From Maylandia zebra (Eukaryota; Chordata; Actinopteri; Cichliformes; Cichlidae), in contig NC_135170.1 in NCBI RefSeq assembly GCF_041146795.1, positions 25,724,033-25,788,032 of the forward strand: DNA of 64,000 bases. Direction: 5' to 3'. Below the pieces are notes generated by a model. The model did no database searches, had not been told where the DNA came from, and saw only the letters and a list, made by a program, of their open reading frames with translations. Positions 1 to 13,127 of this stretch are shown piece after piece (the stretch's first letter is position 1; each line of letters starts with the position of its first letter). Made by a program: the position numbers and the translations under genes.

Positions 1-840
1 ACTGGAAACAAAACAAGTCACTGAAAAAATTAGCAGTCTGTTTTATTTTATGACACTGCTCTTGCAACATGTTTCCATTCCTTCATATTTTCAGAGCAAA
101 AATCAACCCTCACAGATCTTGATAGGTCATAAATGTATGAGTGTGTGTGTAGCCAAGCACGTCATAGTATAGTTTCAAAAGACTGTTTCCTGTTACACCG
201 TGCAACAGGAAACCTTTAAAAGATGTAAAGTTTTTGGTTTGTAGACGCATGTGGTGTATTTTTTCCAGTACTGTAGTGCTTAATCTGTCCTTTTATTGAA
301 TCAAAGTGCACTAGGCCTCCGCTCTGGGGAATTACATACAGACTATATACTATGTAGAGGAAACAAAATAGTAGAAGCCTTCTTTGTTTAATTCTTTCTA
401 AATACAGCTCAATGCTGTTACCATTGTTACATTGTCTAAAAAACATAAGCAGCCAGAGGCTAAAACCATGAATATGTCATCATCATCATAATCAGCAGAC
501 TGTGTGCCTATGGGAGGGTATATCAGCTGGCAGGACACTGTAAAACAATGACTAGCCTCACAATCTAAACTTTTAACCCTCTGTCTGTTCCCACACTACG
601 TCTAAAAGAGGAGAAAGTTCAAGTGACAAGTGAGCTATGGCAAAAAGAGACATAAATTATCAGGGTTGCATAATCTAGTAGCATATTGCTGCAGCTGTGC
701 AGTCGTCAGAAATACTGGATTTCATCTGTCACCACACCGCACCCCTCAAAAAGTTAGTTCCTAAAAAGAAACTTCTGGTTGTACTCCCATAAAAACTTCT
801 GCGTCAGAGGACTGATCTTATTACTGTGTGTGTTAGAGTG

Positions 841-843
<3 letters not shown>
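1..843. other. Intergenic sequence upstream of adgre5 copy 1; no gene seen
   Basis: AT-rich sequence with no convincing coding exon. Open frames here are short and show no recognisable domain. It probably contains the distal 5' flank of the downstream adhesion GPCR. Confidence 0.5.

Positions 844-893
<50 letters not shown>
844..893. repeat. (GA)n microsatellite
   Basis: About 25 uninterrupted GA units, roughly 370 bp upstream of the start codon of adgre5 copy 1, in its presumed promoter or 5' UTR region. Confidence 0.97.
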
Positions 894-896
<3 letters not shown>

Positions 897-1265
897 TCCT
901 CCCAACTAAAATTCACAGTCACCACACTATGTCACCCCAGTAGTCAGACAGGCAGAAAGAGAAAGGGGATAGTTCAGTCTGTGAAGGGATGTGTGTTGTT
1001 GGGGAGTGCTTCAGTCGCTGAGTTATTGGTTTGCTGCTGTCAGCATAAACATTAGCTACTTTTTCTATATCAGTTCATTTGACTGGTGGATTAATATTTA
1101 TTATTTTTCAGTTTTTTAAATTACAGAAACAAGTTAAAGAACCTTTGAAAGAGTTGAGAAGAAGAGAAAAGGTTGGGACAACCTAAAAGTAGATAATTCT
1201 GCAGTTTTTGTCTGGGTTGGTTAAACTTTCTTGAAACGGGTAAGGACTCTTTTTGCTTCTTCACC

Positions 1266-4200
1266 ATGACGTGCAGATGGAAGCTTCTTATACTGGGTGA
1301 GTCACATATGTGGGAGATGGAATGGAAAACATTATCTTTTAAGATTTTTTTTTGTAAGGATCTGAATTTAGGATGAAACTTAGACAAAAACATTTTCAAC
1401 ATTTTCATTGAACTGCTGTCTAGTAATACTTAAGCTGTCTAAAATAATGTCTATGTCTAAACAGCAGTTTTTGCTTTTCGGACATAGAAACTCTTGCTTT
1501 TTGTTGCATTTGTTTAGTCACTTTTCTTTGAGATAAAGTCAGCCAGCATATTGTCATTGACAAAATTATAGTAAATGAATAAAAGTTCTCAGAGATTTTC
1601 TCAATTTTTTGTCGAATATCTCATTTCATCTAAGCTATAATTCCAATTTTTCATGAGACATTACAACCATGTCACATTCGTGCAAAAGGGGGCAACTCAC
1701 CCAACAAATTCCATGATATAAAAGCCCAGTTATTACTTTCTTGGCTGACTGCGCATCATGCTACACATTAATTCTCACTTCATTACTGTCATGTGGTAAA
1801 TATTCTTTTTAAAAAGTGTTTCCTTCTTATTTCTGAATGACACAGTTCTGACAGCTGATAGTTTTTCTAAAAAGACACCAGGGACTGTCGTTTCAGTGCA
1901 CAGCACTGCTGCCCTTTTGTGAAGAAGCTGAATGACCGCCTTGTACATGTGCAGGTTTCCTTTGAGAGCTTTACTAATCATACACTAAGTCAGGGTTCGA
2001 GACTTGTTTAGAAAAGAGATTCTTAAAGGTTTCACTGGTTAAAAAACTAATATTAAGTTGACCTTTATACTTAATGTTTCTTCTCTTCTCCCCATCCTCC
2101 ACCATCCTGTCAGCTATACAGAAAGTTATATTAAGCAATTGAACAATTTAGCAATGTTTTAACTTCTTCAAATTAAGTCAGGAAACAAATGATTAAGTGT
2201 TGCTGCATCTAGCAACCAAACGTTTTAAACTGGCAACAGTTTTCTTTCATGGAAAAAAATAAACTGTAAATACAATGACAGGTGTTTCATTCTCCACCCC
2301 CACCCCAAAAACGAAAAAGATGCAGCATATTTCTGAGCCATAACAATAAATTAGTTATTTGTTTCAAAGATTACAGTAAATTTCTTTGTGTTTTTAAATA
2401 GCCAACTTTATACGGTGCAGTATAAAGTGCACATCAGCTGTCAGTTAGGAGTTCAAAGTAAATGGTCTGTGCAAACTCGCAGATGTAATAATGGTTTGTT
2501 TTTGTGCTCTGTCATGTAATGTTTTCTCACTCATAGGAAGCACAGTTCTCCAGACACCAATGTGCTGTTTATTTTGAATCATATTTCAGACGCAGGAATA
2601 ATGTGAGGAAATTATGATAGAGAATGAGGGCCTTTGCTTCTTCTTCCCAGACTTTTTACTATCACAACCATTTTTGTGCAATTTATATGATAAACAAAAT
2701 TCATAATCAGAATAAAACATCAGGATAGATTAATGTTCAAAAGTTACTGAACTATAGTATACAAAGCTGACAGTTCTCTGCTTGTTTTTTAGCTCTGTCT
2801 TTCTTCCTCATCATGGTGCTGTCAATATCAGCAGGCTGCCCTCTAGGATTTTCAGCAAAGAAAAAAGAGTGCATTGGTATGACAAACTTTACAAAACAAA
2901 ACATCTGACACTTAATCAGTAATGGAAAATGTGCAAGCTGAGCAATGTGTGCATTTTTTTTATTTAATAAATAATCTAATATTATCTATTAAATAATTTT
3001 ATTAAAAAAGAAATAATTAAGATGTGTTTTAAACTTTTTCTATCAAAAGTTTGAGTTTTGATTTTTCAAGACATTTTTTTTAATCTGTAACAAAATCATA
3101 TCAAAAAAAATATTTATGCAAATACATCTTTTCTAATGTTTGTGTCTTTACAAAGATATAAACGAATGCAATGATGATGTGAAGCCATGTGGACAACATA
3201 CAAACTGCACAAACACAATTGGGAGCTACAACTGCCAATGTAAAGATGGTTTCAAAAGAAGGACAGGGGAGGTGAATTTTACAACTGGTGCATGCGAAGG
3301 TAAGTCATCTCAAATTTATGGTGATAACAACTCTGTGGTTGATTTGGAGAAAGTTTATGTCATACAGTCATAACTTATGTAAAGATTAAAGGTCTCTTCT
3401 TTTTTAAAAGATATCCATGAATGTTCGGAAAACAAAGCCAAATGTGGATCTAACGCCAAATGTGTGAATACTATCCCCTATTACTCGTGCACCTGTGATG
3501 ATTTTTGGATTTTCAAGCTATTTTTATTTTTAAATCTGTAACAAATTCATATTGAAGCACATATTTATGCAAATACATCTTTTCACATTTCTGTGTCCTT
3601 ACAAAGATATAAACGAATGTAATGATGATGTGAAGCCATGTGGACAAAATACAAACTGCACAAACACAATTGGGAGCTACTACTGCCAATGTAAAGATGG
3701 TTTCAAAAGAAGGACAGGGGAGGTGATTTTTAAAACTGGTGCATGCGAAGGTAAGTCATCTCAAATTTATTGCGACAACAACTCTGTGGTTGGTTTGGAG
3801 AAAGTTTATGTCATACAGTCATAATGTATGTAAAGATTAAAGGTCTCTTCTTCTTTTTTTTAAAGATATTAAAGAATGTTTGGAAATCAAAGCCAAATGT
3901 GGATCTAACGCCAAATGTGTGAATACTATCCCCTATTACTCGTGCACCTGTGATGATGGATTCATTTCTACTACTGGGAATAAAAGCTTTCATCACGATC
4001 AAAATGCTACATGTGAAGGTAAAATGTTGTTCTCATTGGTGCTTCCATTTTAGAGTGAGCTCTTCAGTTTAAGGTGATGGCAGAGGATTGTTTTTCAGAG
4101 GTGTTCTTACATGTCTTCTTCCTGCTGCTCTAGATATTAACGAATGTCAAAAAGGAAATCCCTGTGGTCAGAATGGATTATGTAACAACACACAAGGCAG

Positions 4201-7200
4201 TTATGACTGCATCTGCAACGCAGGGTTCACTAACTATGGCAACAAAACGGCACGGTGCACTGGTGAGAATACTGTCCATCATCCATTATTAAACTGGGGT
4301 TCTTCCCAGTAAATGCAACAGAAACAAACAGAACACTTATTGAATACCTCTGGTCATCCGTAAGCAAATTTGTTCATTAAACTTTCTTTCTTCAGAATCG
4401 AACTGTGATGTTTTCAAAGCTCTAAACGGGCTGGAAGAGGTAACTCCACATCACAAATACTATAAAGTATCAAAATTCAGCACATATTATGAATAGAGTT
4501 GTCTCACATTTTTGTTTTATCCACCACCAATCTCTCTTCTAGAAACTTCCCATTGTGAAGCAGCTCAATAAAAGCTGTCAGGAGCTCACAGGGGACAAAA
4601 GTCAGAATCCATCTGATCGGACAAACCAGACTGAAGAGGACTTATTGACGGTACTACTAAATTCAGAACATTTTAACCTTACTGCAAAAAAAAATCATCA
4701 AGTTTCTTGAAACCAGGCAGGAAAATAATGCTCTGCCTCTTTCAAACTGTCACATGATGCTCAGATGTCTCATAGACCGTTTACACTGAGGTAGCCTGAA
4801 AGTCTGCCTCAGTCTGCCTCTGTTTCTTGTTTCTCATGGTCTCCTCTCTCATTCCTCTCTTTGTCTTTAGAGATTGCAGTCAGAAATAGATCAGCTCTTG
4901 TCCAGTAAATTTCTCAAAGACAGAAGAAGAGTCTCCATCTTTCTGGATTTGGTGGAGAATGTTCTGAGGCTAATTGGAGCCATGACGAAGATGCCAGGGA
5001 GAAACACAACTTCCACTCACACAGGTTTAATAAAAATTTGCATTTGCAGCAGAATTTAAAAGAAAAACAAACCAACAAACAAATATGTCCAATTCAGGTA
5101 GATATGTTCAAATATGATAGGAGCTTTTGCCTAGAGCTTGTACATTTATTATTAATTACATTTTCTTCAGCATTATTGAACAAGCAGTGTAAGATAAGAA
5201 AAAACAACAACATTTATCTGGTTTCAGAGCTGAAAATGCTGGTACATCATGGGCCTGTTATATCCAAAAGAAACACAACTTTATCAACTAAGCATGCTCA
5301 GTTGGACATCCAGATGGAAATGGCGGCTGGAGAACCTGCCTATTACCCTGGTAATGACAACAAATATCAAATTTGTAGCCAATTTTATCACGTTATGACA
5401 CACTCCAATTATTTTCTCCTTTTATTGTTTCAGGCTTTACAACAGTGTCCTTGATGAGCTACTCAAACCTGGAAGACTCTACAGATACCTTCTTTGATGG
5501 GATCAAACCACAAAAGTACCAGAGCTTTAAAATAAACTCCAAAGTGGTGACTGTCACTGTTAGCAACAGAAATACAAGCCACCTCAAAACGCCAGTGAAT
5601 CTGACTTTGGCCCACTTGATACAGGTAAAGAGGAGAGCTTACTACTAATGTTTAGGGACTGTGTTAATCTACGTTGACAAACAGGAACAACAGAACAGTC
5701 AGTATCTCTGGTGTACATCTGTTTAACAGAAAAATCAAACGCACATCTGTGTGTTCTGGGATTCCTCGGTGAACGGAGGATCATGGTCTGATCGTGGCTG
5801 CGATGTGGTGAAGTCAAACCCGGAATATACTGTGTGTTCCTGTAATCACCTGAGCAGCTTTGCTGTACTGATGGCCCTCTATGAGATGGAGGTTAAAACT
5901 AATTATATATACCATAATGCTTTTAGTTCAGAATAAGTTTAAACTTCAACCCATTTTCATACAATAATGTTACCATTCTTTCTCTTCCACAATAGAATAA
6001 GTTCGAGTTGCAGCTGATCACCTGGGTGGGCCTGTCCATTTCACTGATTTTCTTATTCATCTCCATCCTGACATTCTCAATGATCCGCTCCATTAAAAGC
6101 ACAAGAACCACCATCCACCTGCATCTCTGCATCAGCCTCTTCATTGCAAACCTTGTCTTTCTAGCGGGAATCTCTCAGACAGCGAACAAGGTAAACAGAA
6201 ACTCCACTTGCCATCAGCATGTGTGCATTAGCAGAAGTTTCTGCCACCTTCAAATATAACAGAGAACTGTATACTAAGTTGCAGCAAAGCTACTGTTAAA
6301 TACCCCAACTCTTTGATCTTTGGGCTGAAGGAATAACAACACTCAGTGTATAAATGCTCAATCAACAATCTCTTTAATCTATACAATTCTCTTTATTCCA
6401 TACAACACTTTGAGCATTACAAATGTCCGAATGGGAGATGTGCACGGGAGGGTGTCCGGCAAAATCTCAAAGTGTCTGACTGTTTCTCACATTCTTATAG
6501 CTTCAGCCCTCCTCCAAACTAAGCATTCACATTCTTTCTCTCTCAGTGAGCCTAAGTTACAACCTTGGCTTCCTGTGCAATATGTTTTGTTCTTTCTACA
6601 ATCAGAAAAGCAAAGCCACGATTCTCTGCAAACAGTATTCTCTTTATAAATCAACAGTACGAAGTACCATAGGATAGTGTAATTCATTCACAGTAAATCA
6701 GCAGTCAAATGTAATACAAACCAGCCTAATCAATCTAATAATTTCACCTTCTAACTATAGTATAATGCAACCGAAAACTATATAATGATTTCATAAGCTT
6801 AAATCAGAGGTATAATGTAACATAAGACAGTGTAATAATCTCACACTACTGAATTATTCATAAGAGATATTAATAAGAGATATATAATAGACACATAAAC
6901 AATTGAAAAATTTCTAGACATTTCTCCCTCTTCATATTCATCCACATTATTCATGTCTGTTACCCTGATCCTCCTCTTTCCTTCACTTTCCCTATTAGGC
7001 TGGCTGTGCAGTGGTAGCAGGAATCTTGCATTTCTGCTACCTGGCAGCGTTTTGCTGGATGTGTCTGGAGGGCATTCAGCTGTTCAGGATGGTTGTCCTC
7101 GTCTTCAACACCACCTTTAAAACCCTCCACATGATGGCAGTTGGCTATGGTGTTCCAGCTGTTATCGTTACCATCTCTGTCTTAGCTAATTCTGGAGGAT

Positions 7201-8388
7201 ATGGCACTAAGAGATAGTAAGTTTTCCCAGTTCCAATTATATTGTTCTATCGTTAATTCAAGTTTGAATTACTTACTTACTTACTAAACTCTTGATGTGC
7301 ATTTCAGTTGTTGGCTAAATCTGGAAATCATTTGGAGTTTCTTCGGCCCTGTCTGTGTCATCATCATTGTAAGTATTTAAATAATTATTGAGTTTAATGT
7401 GATCCAAAATGGTGACTTGTGTTATGTTTAAACCTCATCTCTTTGGTCTTTCAGATAAACATTTTCTTCTTTCTCATAACTGTGTGGAAGTTAGCACAGA
7501 AGTTCTCAAGTTTAAACCCTGATCTTGATAATCTGCACAAAATAAAGTAAGTCACAACTCAAGCTGCCCACACTAAACGCCCCATGCAATTGCTGTGTGG
7601 AAAGTATAACGTAATCTATTGCCTCACCAAAGTACCTCGCACATGACATGTATGCATCTTTGTTGCCTCCTGCAGGGCATTCACCATTACTGCAGTGGGA
7701 CAGCTGTGCGTTTTGGGCATCATGTGGATCTTTGGTTGTTTCCAGTTTGAGGAAAGCACTGTAGCCATGTCTTACCTGTTCACCATTTTTGGCAGCCTTC
7801 AGGGTGTTATGCTCTTTATCATGCACTGTCTGTTTTCCAAACAGGTTAGTCACATTTGTCTCAAAAGTAAGGGACGAGTTCTGCTGTCTTTAGTGATGCC
7901 CATACTAAAGATTTTCTGAATTTAGGTGAGAGAAGAATATGAAAGCATCCTGGCCAGATTCTGTGTGCCTCAGAAGAAGAGCTACAAAGAGTTCAATTAC
8001 TCCAGCAAAGCTCAAGTAAGCAGCTATTTATATTTTGTTTTCCTTTTTTGACTTTGTCACTAAGCAATATTAAAGTGAAATCAAACATTTATTATAGAAC
8101 ATTCATTTTGATTTGATTCATTTCATTTTCATTCATTTTGAACATTTGATCTATTATGGAACAACTACTTAAATTTTAAACCCTAACGAAACTCAATTCT
8201 TTCCCATTGGTTAAAGAAGAAAATAAAATGTTATACTTAATACTTTTTCATACTTATGCAACTGTTCCTCAACTGTTCCCTATACTTAAGGAACAGTTGA
8301 GATGGTTTTCACAGCTGATTGAACTATGCCCCTTTGTCATCTTCAGGCATCCAAGAGCAGCCAGGACACAGGAGAGTCTCATTTTTGA
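1266..8388 (+). CDS. adgre5: Adhesion G protein-coupled receptor E5-like (CD97-like), copy 1
   Basis: Cell-surface adhesion GPCR. I read 19 coding exons, all GT-AG: 1266-1296, 2793-2876, 3156-3299, 3607-3750, 3866-4018, 4134-4262, 4396-4439, 4543-4650, 4871-5024, 5228-5350, 5434-5624, 5730-5891, 5996-6190, 6999-7216, 7308-7368, 7455-7546, 7676-7844, 7926-8015, 8347-8388. They total 2334 nt, or 777 residues. Order: signal peptide split over exons 1-2 ([11 protein letters not shown] then [14 protein letters not shown]); four calcium-binding EGF modules with DINEC/DIKEC starts (about 39-228), each a phase 1-1 exon; GAIN region (about 229-475); GPS exon ending in CNHL|SSF, cleavage predicted near 476/477; seven-helix domain (about 490-745); short cytoplasmic tail. 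The start is the ATG in good context opening the signal peptide. The family binds ligands such as CD55 or integrins in mammals; ligands here are unknown. Nearby ptger1 mirrors the human ADGRE5-PTGER1 region and supports E5 over other ADGRE members. Confidence 0.88.
3411..3503 (+). pseudogene. Truncated EGF exon inside adgre5 copy 1
   Basis: A 3' splice site is followed by [20 protein letters not shown] and on to about the fifth cysteine, nearly identical to the later EGF exon at 3866-4018. At about 3500 the coding sequence stops and intron sequence resembling that upstream of the first EGF exon begins. The normal donor is gone, and the only GT-like site nearby (about 3538) would shift the frame. 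The exon is probably skipped. Confidence 0.8.
6294..6932 (-). mobile_element. LTR-type fossil in an intron of adgre5 copy 1
   Basis: The intron between the first two 7TM exons is 808 bp here but only 147 bp in copy 2, so about 650 bp was inserted after the duplication. Read on the minus strand, a purine-rich tract (about 6921-6932) is followed by TGTC, an AATAAA signal near 6392-6397, and an end at TTTAACA (6294). This fits a polypurine tract plus one LTR of a retrovirus-like or LTR element. No coding part is visible and the family is not assigned. No matching target duplication was found, so the ends are approximate. Confidence 0.45.
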
Positions 8389-9872
8389 GAAGCTAAAACC
8401 TGACTTGAGACAAACTCTGATTTGCTGGAGACTTTCAGTCATTGGGACATATTGACATCGCACTTATAACGCATCTGTTTGCACCTGTTTGCTTTGTTGC
8501 AAAATGTTGTAAATATTATCATTCTTTACTATGTGTGGGCCTTTTATTTTAAGTCACTGAGTTATCTATTCAAATCATTGCAACTTACAAAATCCTTACA
8601 AAAGAAGCATTTTGTTAAGTTTTTCAAACAGGAAATTATGTAAGTAGTTTTAGAAGCATAAATCTACAAGTATTAAAAATTTCAGATATGAAAAAATGTT
8701 TTCAGATTATCATAATTGTGTAAAGACCTGTTGTATCAGGTAAATCTAATAATGCTAATTCTTTAATTCAGGTACTGTATTTAATGAGCAATCTGAAACA
8801 TATTTGCTGAAAAGCACCTTCTTCAACCACTTCCTCAAGCTTCTGAAAGACCCACAATAAGAGGACAATTATGAGACCGAAACATATATTTAAATGTTTT
8901 AAAAGTTTGTGTTTATATTGCTGAGCAATTTTCCTGTGTTTTCATTCTTGACTGCATCCATTCTCTGTGTTTTATCATGAAGCTATTTTAGAAGATTGTA
9001 AATTTTTTTTAATGCATTTACAGTTTGCAATTACTTCTTTATTTATGTTTATTGTTAAAAACGTTTTTTTAATTATTTTTTTAATGTTCTCCTAAAGGTT
9101 TTAGGGTAAATACATATTCTGATGTATATCATCTTTAGTGATTTTAAAATGTATCGCATTTGATATAGAGAATAAACTAGCAATGAACACCAGAAAGTCA
9201 ACTTTTTGGCCATTATTTCAGAACACAAAGCTTTAATTCAATGTTAAAGCATTTTCATAATACAGACTGCACCTTATGGTGTAATTTCCCCATATTTCGC
9301 ATATGATTTCAATGTCATCTTTTTGAAATCAGGGTATAATTTTCATAAAGTACGTCCTTAGTAGACAATAACTTTAAGTTTTATTATATATATTATATAA
9401 TATATTTATTATGTTATATATTTTAGAGGAAAAAGACATTTGAAGACATTTTAAGTACTATATAATTTCAGTGTATTTTAGAAAAAAAGAGCAAATAATG
9501 TTTCCCGATTTTAGGTTGGAATTAGAAAGTGATTCTTGATGTTTATGCCATAGTTGTAGTAAATAGTCAGTTTTACTCTCATGCACAGTTGACTGTATCT
9601 GATGAAGTGTTGATCTGACTTTCCTGCATTATAATTATAAATGCAAAAAAGCACTATCAAATATTACAAGACTTAGGCCGTGTGACTTCCAAGCGATTTA
9701 ACCAAAACATGTTTATATGTTTTATATATTTATTTATCTTTGTTTTCTGTCATAAACATTCAGGGTCCAAAAGATTTCTTTCAAAGGAAAAGAAAAATAT
9801 AAAAATAAAATGGATCTTTTGGTGGAGAAGAAGAAATATTGCCACTTCGAGAGTGTTTCAGATTCCTTTTTT
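8389..9872 (+). other. 3' UTR and AT-rich flank of adgre5 copy 1
   Basis: AT-rich sequence without coding exons. It includes AATAAA-type signals (for example near 9171) and an A/T-only palindromic patch around 9378-9424. The first kilobase is probably 3' UTR. Confidence 0.5.
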
Positions 9873-12305
9873 AAAAACTTCTAATATCTTTTTTTTTTTT
9901 TTTTTTTTTTGGGGCCTCGGGGGCTTGGATCCTGGTTGGTGTGTTGCCGGGGTTGTGGGCGGGTGGGTGCATGGGGGCCCGGCCCTGGAGCAGGGTGCCG
10001 CCGGTGCGTCGAACCACCTGGGGGGCTCTTCAACTGGTGGGGGAGATGGTCACATCTTGCAGGAGCTTTCCTCTCTTCAGGAACTCTCTCTGCAGGAGGG
10101 GGAGATACAGGTGAGAGGTGGAGGAAGATCTCAGCCTGGGCGTTTACTGTCTTATGTAGTCTGGAAGATGAGTGGATGGTGGGGTGGGTGCAGTTTTCTC
10201 TGTGGTGGGGTTGGGTGGACTGTCCCGGGCTCTGTGGGGCCGGGAGGCGCTGCTGCACTGGGCCCCGGTCTGGATGGGCCTGGGCCCCCTTTCCCTGGCG
10301 GGTCGCGGAGTGTGGGAGTGCCTACTGGGGTCAGCGGGGGAGCTGGCCCCAGGGAGGGGTTACCTGCCCCTCCCTTCCTTCCCTCCCCATCTCCAGCTGC
10401 CTCTCTCTTCCCGCTCCACCACAACCACCCACACATGCAGGGCCTTGGAGTAGGGGTATGTCACCAGGGTGCAGAGGAGGCTACCCCCCCCCCCCCCCCC
10501 CCTGTCCCCTTCTGGCTGCCTCTGCCTCAATTTTATCCCACAACTTAGACATTCACATTATTCACACTCTCATTACACATACATATAGGATCTTGGGGGT
10601 GGGCACAATCACGGAGTCCAAATTACCATCAGGGTGTACACCTCACCCCTGGCGTCGTTGCCCACCTCTCAATTTTAAATACACTTAGACATTGAGGGCT
10701 ATCAGGAGGGACTATGTGCTTACCTGCTGCTCCTTGGCAGGTAGCTCCATGCCCTCCTGGGTTTTAATTGCACCTTAGAACACACATGCATCAACACTAC
10801 AATGAGCGGGTGGAGGGAGGTTTGGAGTCTTCTCCCACCCCCATTCTCTGCGGCCTGCTGGAGCGGGAGGGCTAGGTGGAGTTGGCCGTGCGACTGCGGT
10901 CTGGAGTGTGGGGCCTCCCTGCTGCTACGGAGTCGGGGTGGTCTGCCTCTCCCCACCGCAGGGAAAAGGGTAACACCACCTGGGTCTGGGTGCAGTTCCC
11001 CCCTCCAGGGGCAAGGGTACCTAGACCCGGTTTGTAGAGTACGCTTGGGGAGTGTGATCGTGTGTACAGCGTCTCTTTATGTCTGTCTCCACATTGGTTG
11101 AGTGTGGAGTGAGTGCATATGAGAGCATGAGGGGGGGAATGGAGGTTTGTATCTGTGTGTGTCTGTATGTCAGTGTCTATATGTCAGGCTGGGTATCAGA
11201 CGCCACCTCTCTGGGGACACCTCAGGCCCTCCAAGGTTTGGAGGCCTATCTCCACCTACCACCACTTCCCCTGCCGGTGGCGGACTCCCTCAGGTGTCGG
11301 TGCGTTGGTGGTTCTTTGTGTCTGGGGGTGGGCGTCCAGGTACACACTGGCTCACTCCTTGGCGGCCGCTTATCGGGGCCTGGAGCCTGGGGCTCGCTCG
11401 GGCCCCTTCGGGGGTGGGGTGCCCCCGGCCTCTCGGCCTGGGGCTCGGTCACTCAGGCACAGCTGGCGGCCGGCGGAGCTCACGGGCGCGTCACTGCAAC
11501 TCCCCCTGGCTTCTGCTCCGCGGCTGCTGAGTGAACCCTCATCTGGGACTCTCCTCAGCTCTTACTGGAAAAGTGGCGCGGCTGCCCCTCTGTTGGTCTT
11601 CCATGGTTTCTTGTGTTCTGGGGGCCTCTGGATGTCTGGAGTTTTGATCTCCTCCATACCTGCTTCACACCCTGGAGGACGGGGCTGTGGCCCCCCCACA
11701 CTCCCTAGCAGATCGTTACATGGAGAAACCTTTGGAATACAAGCACGCTGATCCACACAGGTATGCACACGGGTGTTCACTGCTCGTAGACCCAAATTAC
11801 ACCTTTCTTGGCTGCTACTTCGAAGCACATCTGTCCTGCGTGCTGCACAACAACATTGAATATTTAGTATTTACTGCTGTTTACACTTAGCTAGATTAAT
11901 GCGATGGTGTTGTGTTTAGTATGTTGCTTTGTTTTGTTTTTTTTGTCTTTTTTTGCTTGTTTTCTATTCTTCTCTCAACAGGTGATCCAGGAGATTTTTA
12001 TTTTTTTTCTCCCCCCCTTTCTCACTGTCCCTCTCCCCTTCTGTTTTTCCTTTCCTTCCTCTTTCTTTCTCCCTTTCCTATCTCTCACTCATGTCTGTCC
12101 CGTCTGTAACATCTGAAAATAAAATATAATAAATAATAAAAACAAAGATCGACCAAATGGACCAATACGGCAATGCCACGATGATCCATTTGGCAAAGTA
12201 AATCCATTGGGTATTCTTGTTGGTCTTCAGACAACAATTCTGATGGCTAAAGAACCAAATGGGACAGGCGAAAAAAAAAAAAAAAAAAAAAACTTCTAAT
12301 ATCTT
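9873..12305 (+). mobile_element. GC-rich 2.4-kb retroposon with target-site duplication, 5' T tract and 3' A tract
   Basis: An 18-bp sequence beginning AAAAACTTCTAATATC occurs at 9873-9890 and again at 12288-12305, so the block between was inserted by target-primed retrotransposition. The insert opens with 22 T (9889-9910) and closes with 22 A (12271-12292). The interior is very GC-rich compared with the AT-rich flanks. It contains a 19-C run (10484-10502), a pyrimidine-rich stretch near 12000-12075, an AATAAA-rich stretch (12118-12140) and a unique-looking 3' domain (12146-12270). Frames inside are low-complexity with no reverse transcriptase, so it looks non-autonomous. I do not recognise the family name. 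Confidence 0.85.
10484..10502. repeat. Poly-C tract
   Basis: Nineteen consecutive C within the GC-rich retroposon; likely unstable in length. Confidence 0.95.
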
Positions 12306-13120
12306 GAAAGTTTCTGTAGTCAGGTGAACTATGGAGTTTTAGACTCTTTAAGATAATGTTTATGTTTTCATGTTAAATTAGTCCTGTAAATGTAGTTCCA
12401 TTTATTTACACTGCACATATTAGGGGCTGCTTAGCAGACCAGATGGCTGAGTTTTCTTTAACATCACCAGTTCATACAAGCAGTTCAGTTTCTTAGTAAA
12501 CACCCAAGAGACAATCCACATCATTTCAAGTGTACACTGCATAAGTCCATCATGCAGTAGTCCCATTTTTGGTAGTCCAGGCAAGTTGATATGCTAAGAA
12601 ATAATTTTAAAAAGTAAAATGCATATTTACTGGTGTTGGTTAAACAACACATCTCCCCCCCCCCCCCCTTTTTTTTTTTTTTTTTAATATGACTGGTACA
12701 AATTTGTACGCTCAATGTTTAATGCCATCAGTTAGAGTGTTTTTGTTTTGTTTTGTACTTTTAGACTCATTTTTTGTCTTGTTTAAGAGTCACCAAGAGT
12801 AAATTATGATATAAAAATAATTAGCTTTGAATTATCATATTTGAAATAACGTATTTCCCCATAACATATTATATAACACATACTGAAGCTGAGATTTATT
12901 TTATTTTGTAATTTGACATGAAGATTATATTATATAATATTATATTTTTAATACAAATGTAAATTAGTACCAAATATCATTATTGGTTAGTACAGATGCT
13001 GAAAAAGCATGTGACTCAACCGATCCATGCATTAGGTTTTCTTAACAGTAAGAGACATTGAGGTCTATCAGCTGGTTATAAGCTGTAAAATTGTTAGTGA
13101 ACATATGTTTCAGTCATATC
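12306..13120. other. AT-rich intergenic stretch; no gene
   Basis: No exon or RNA gene was seen. It contains an adjacent C run and T run at about 12655-12685 and A/T-only patches near 12860-12960. Confidence 0.5.
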
Positions 13121-13127
13121 CAGCAGT

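Noticed and set aside
844-893. GA repeat as a possible CRISPR or satellite array
   Set aside because: It is a plain dinucleotide microsatellite without spacers.
9909-11751. Long overlapping open frames of 90-290 residues in several frames
   Set aside because: They lie in the GC-rich retroposon, are low-complexity Gly/Pro/Arg/Ser-rich, overlap each other on both strands and show no domain. They arise from GC-rich base composition.
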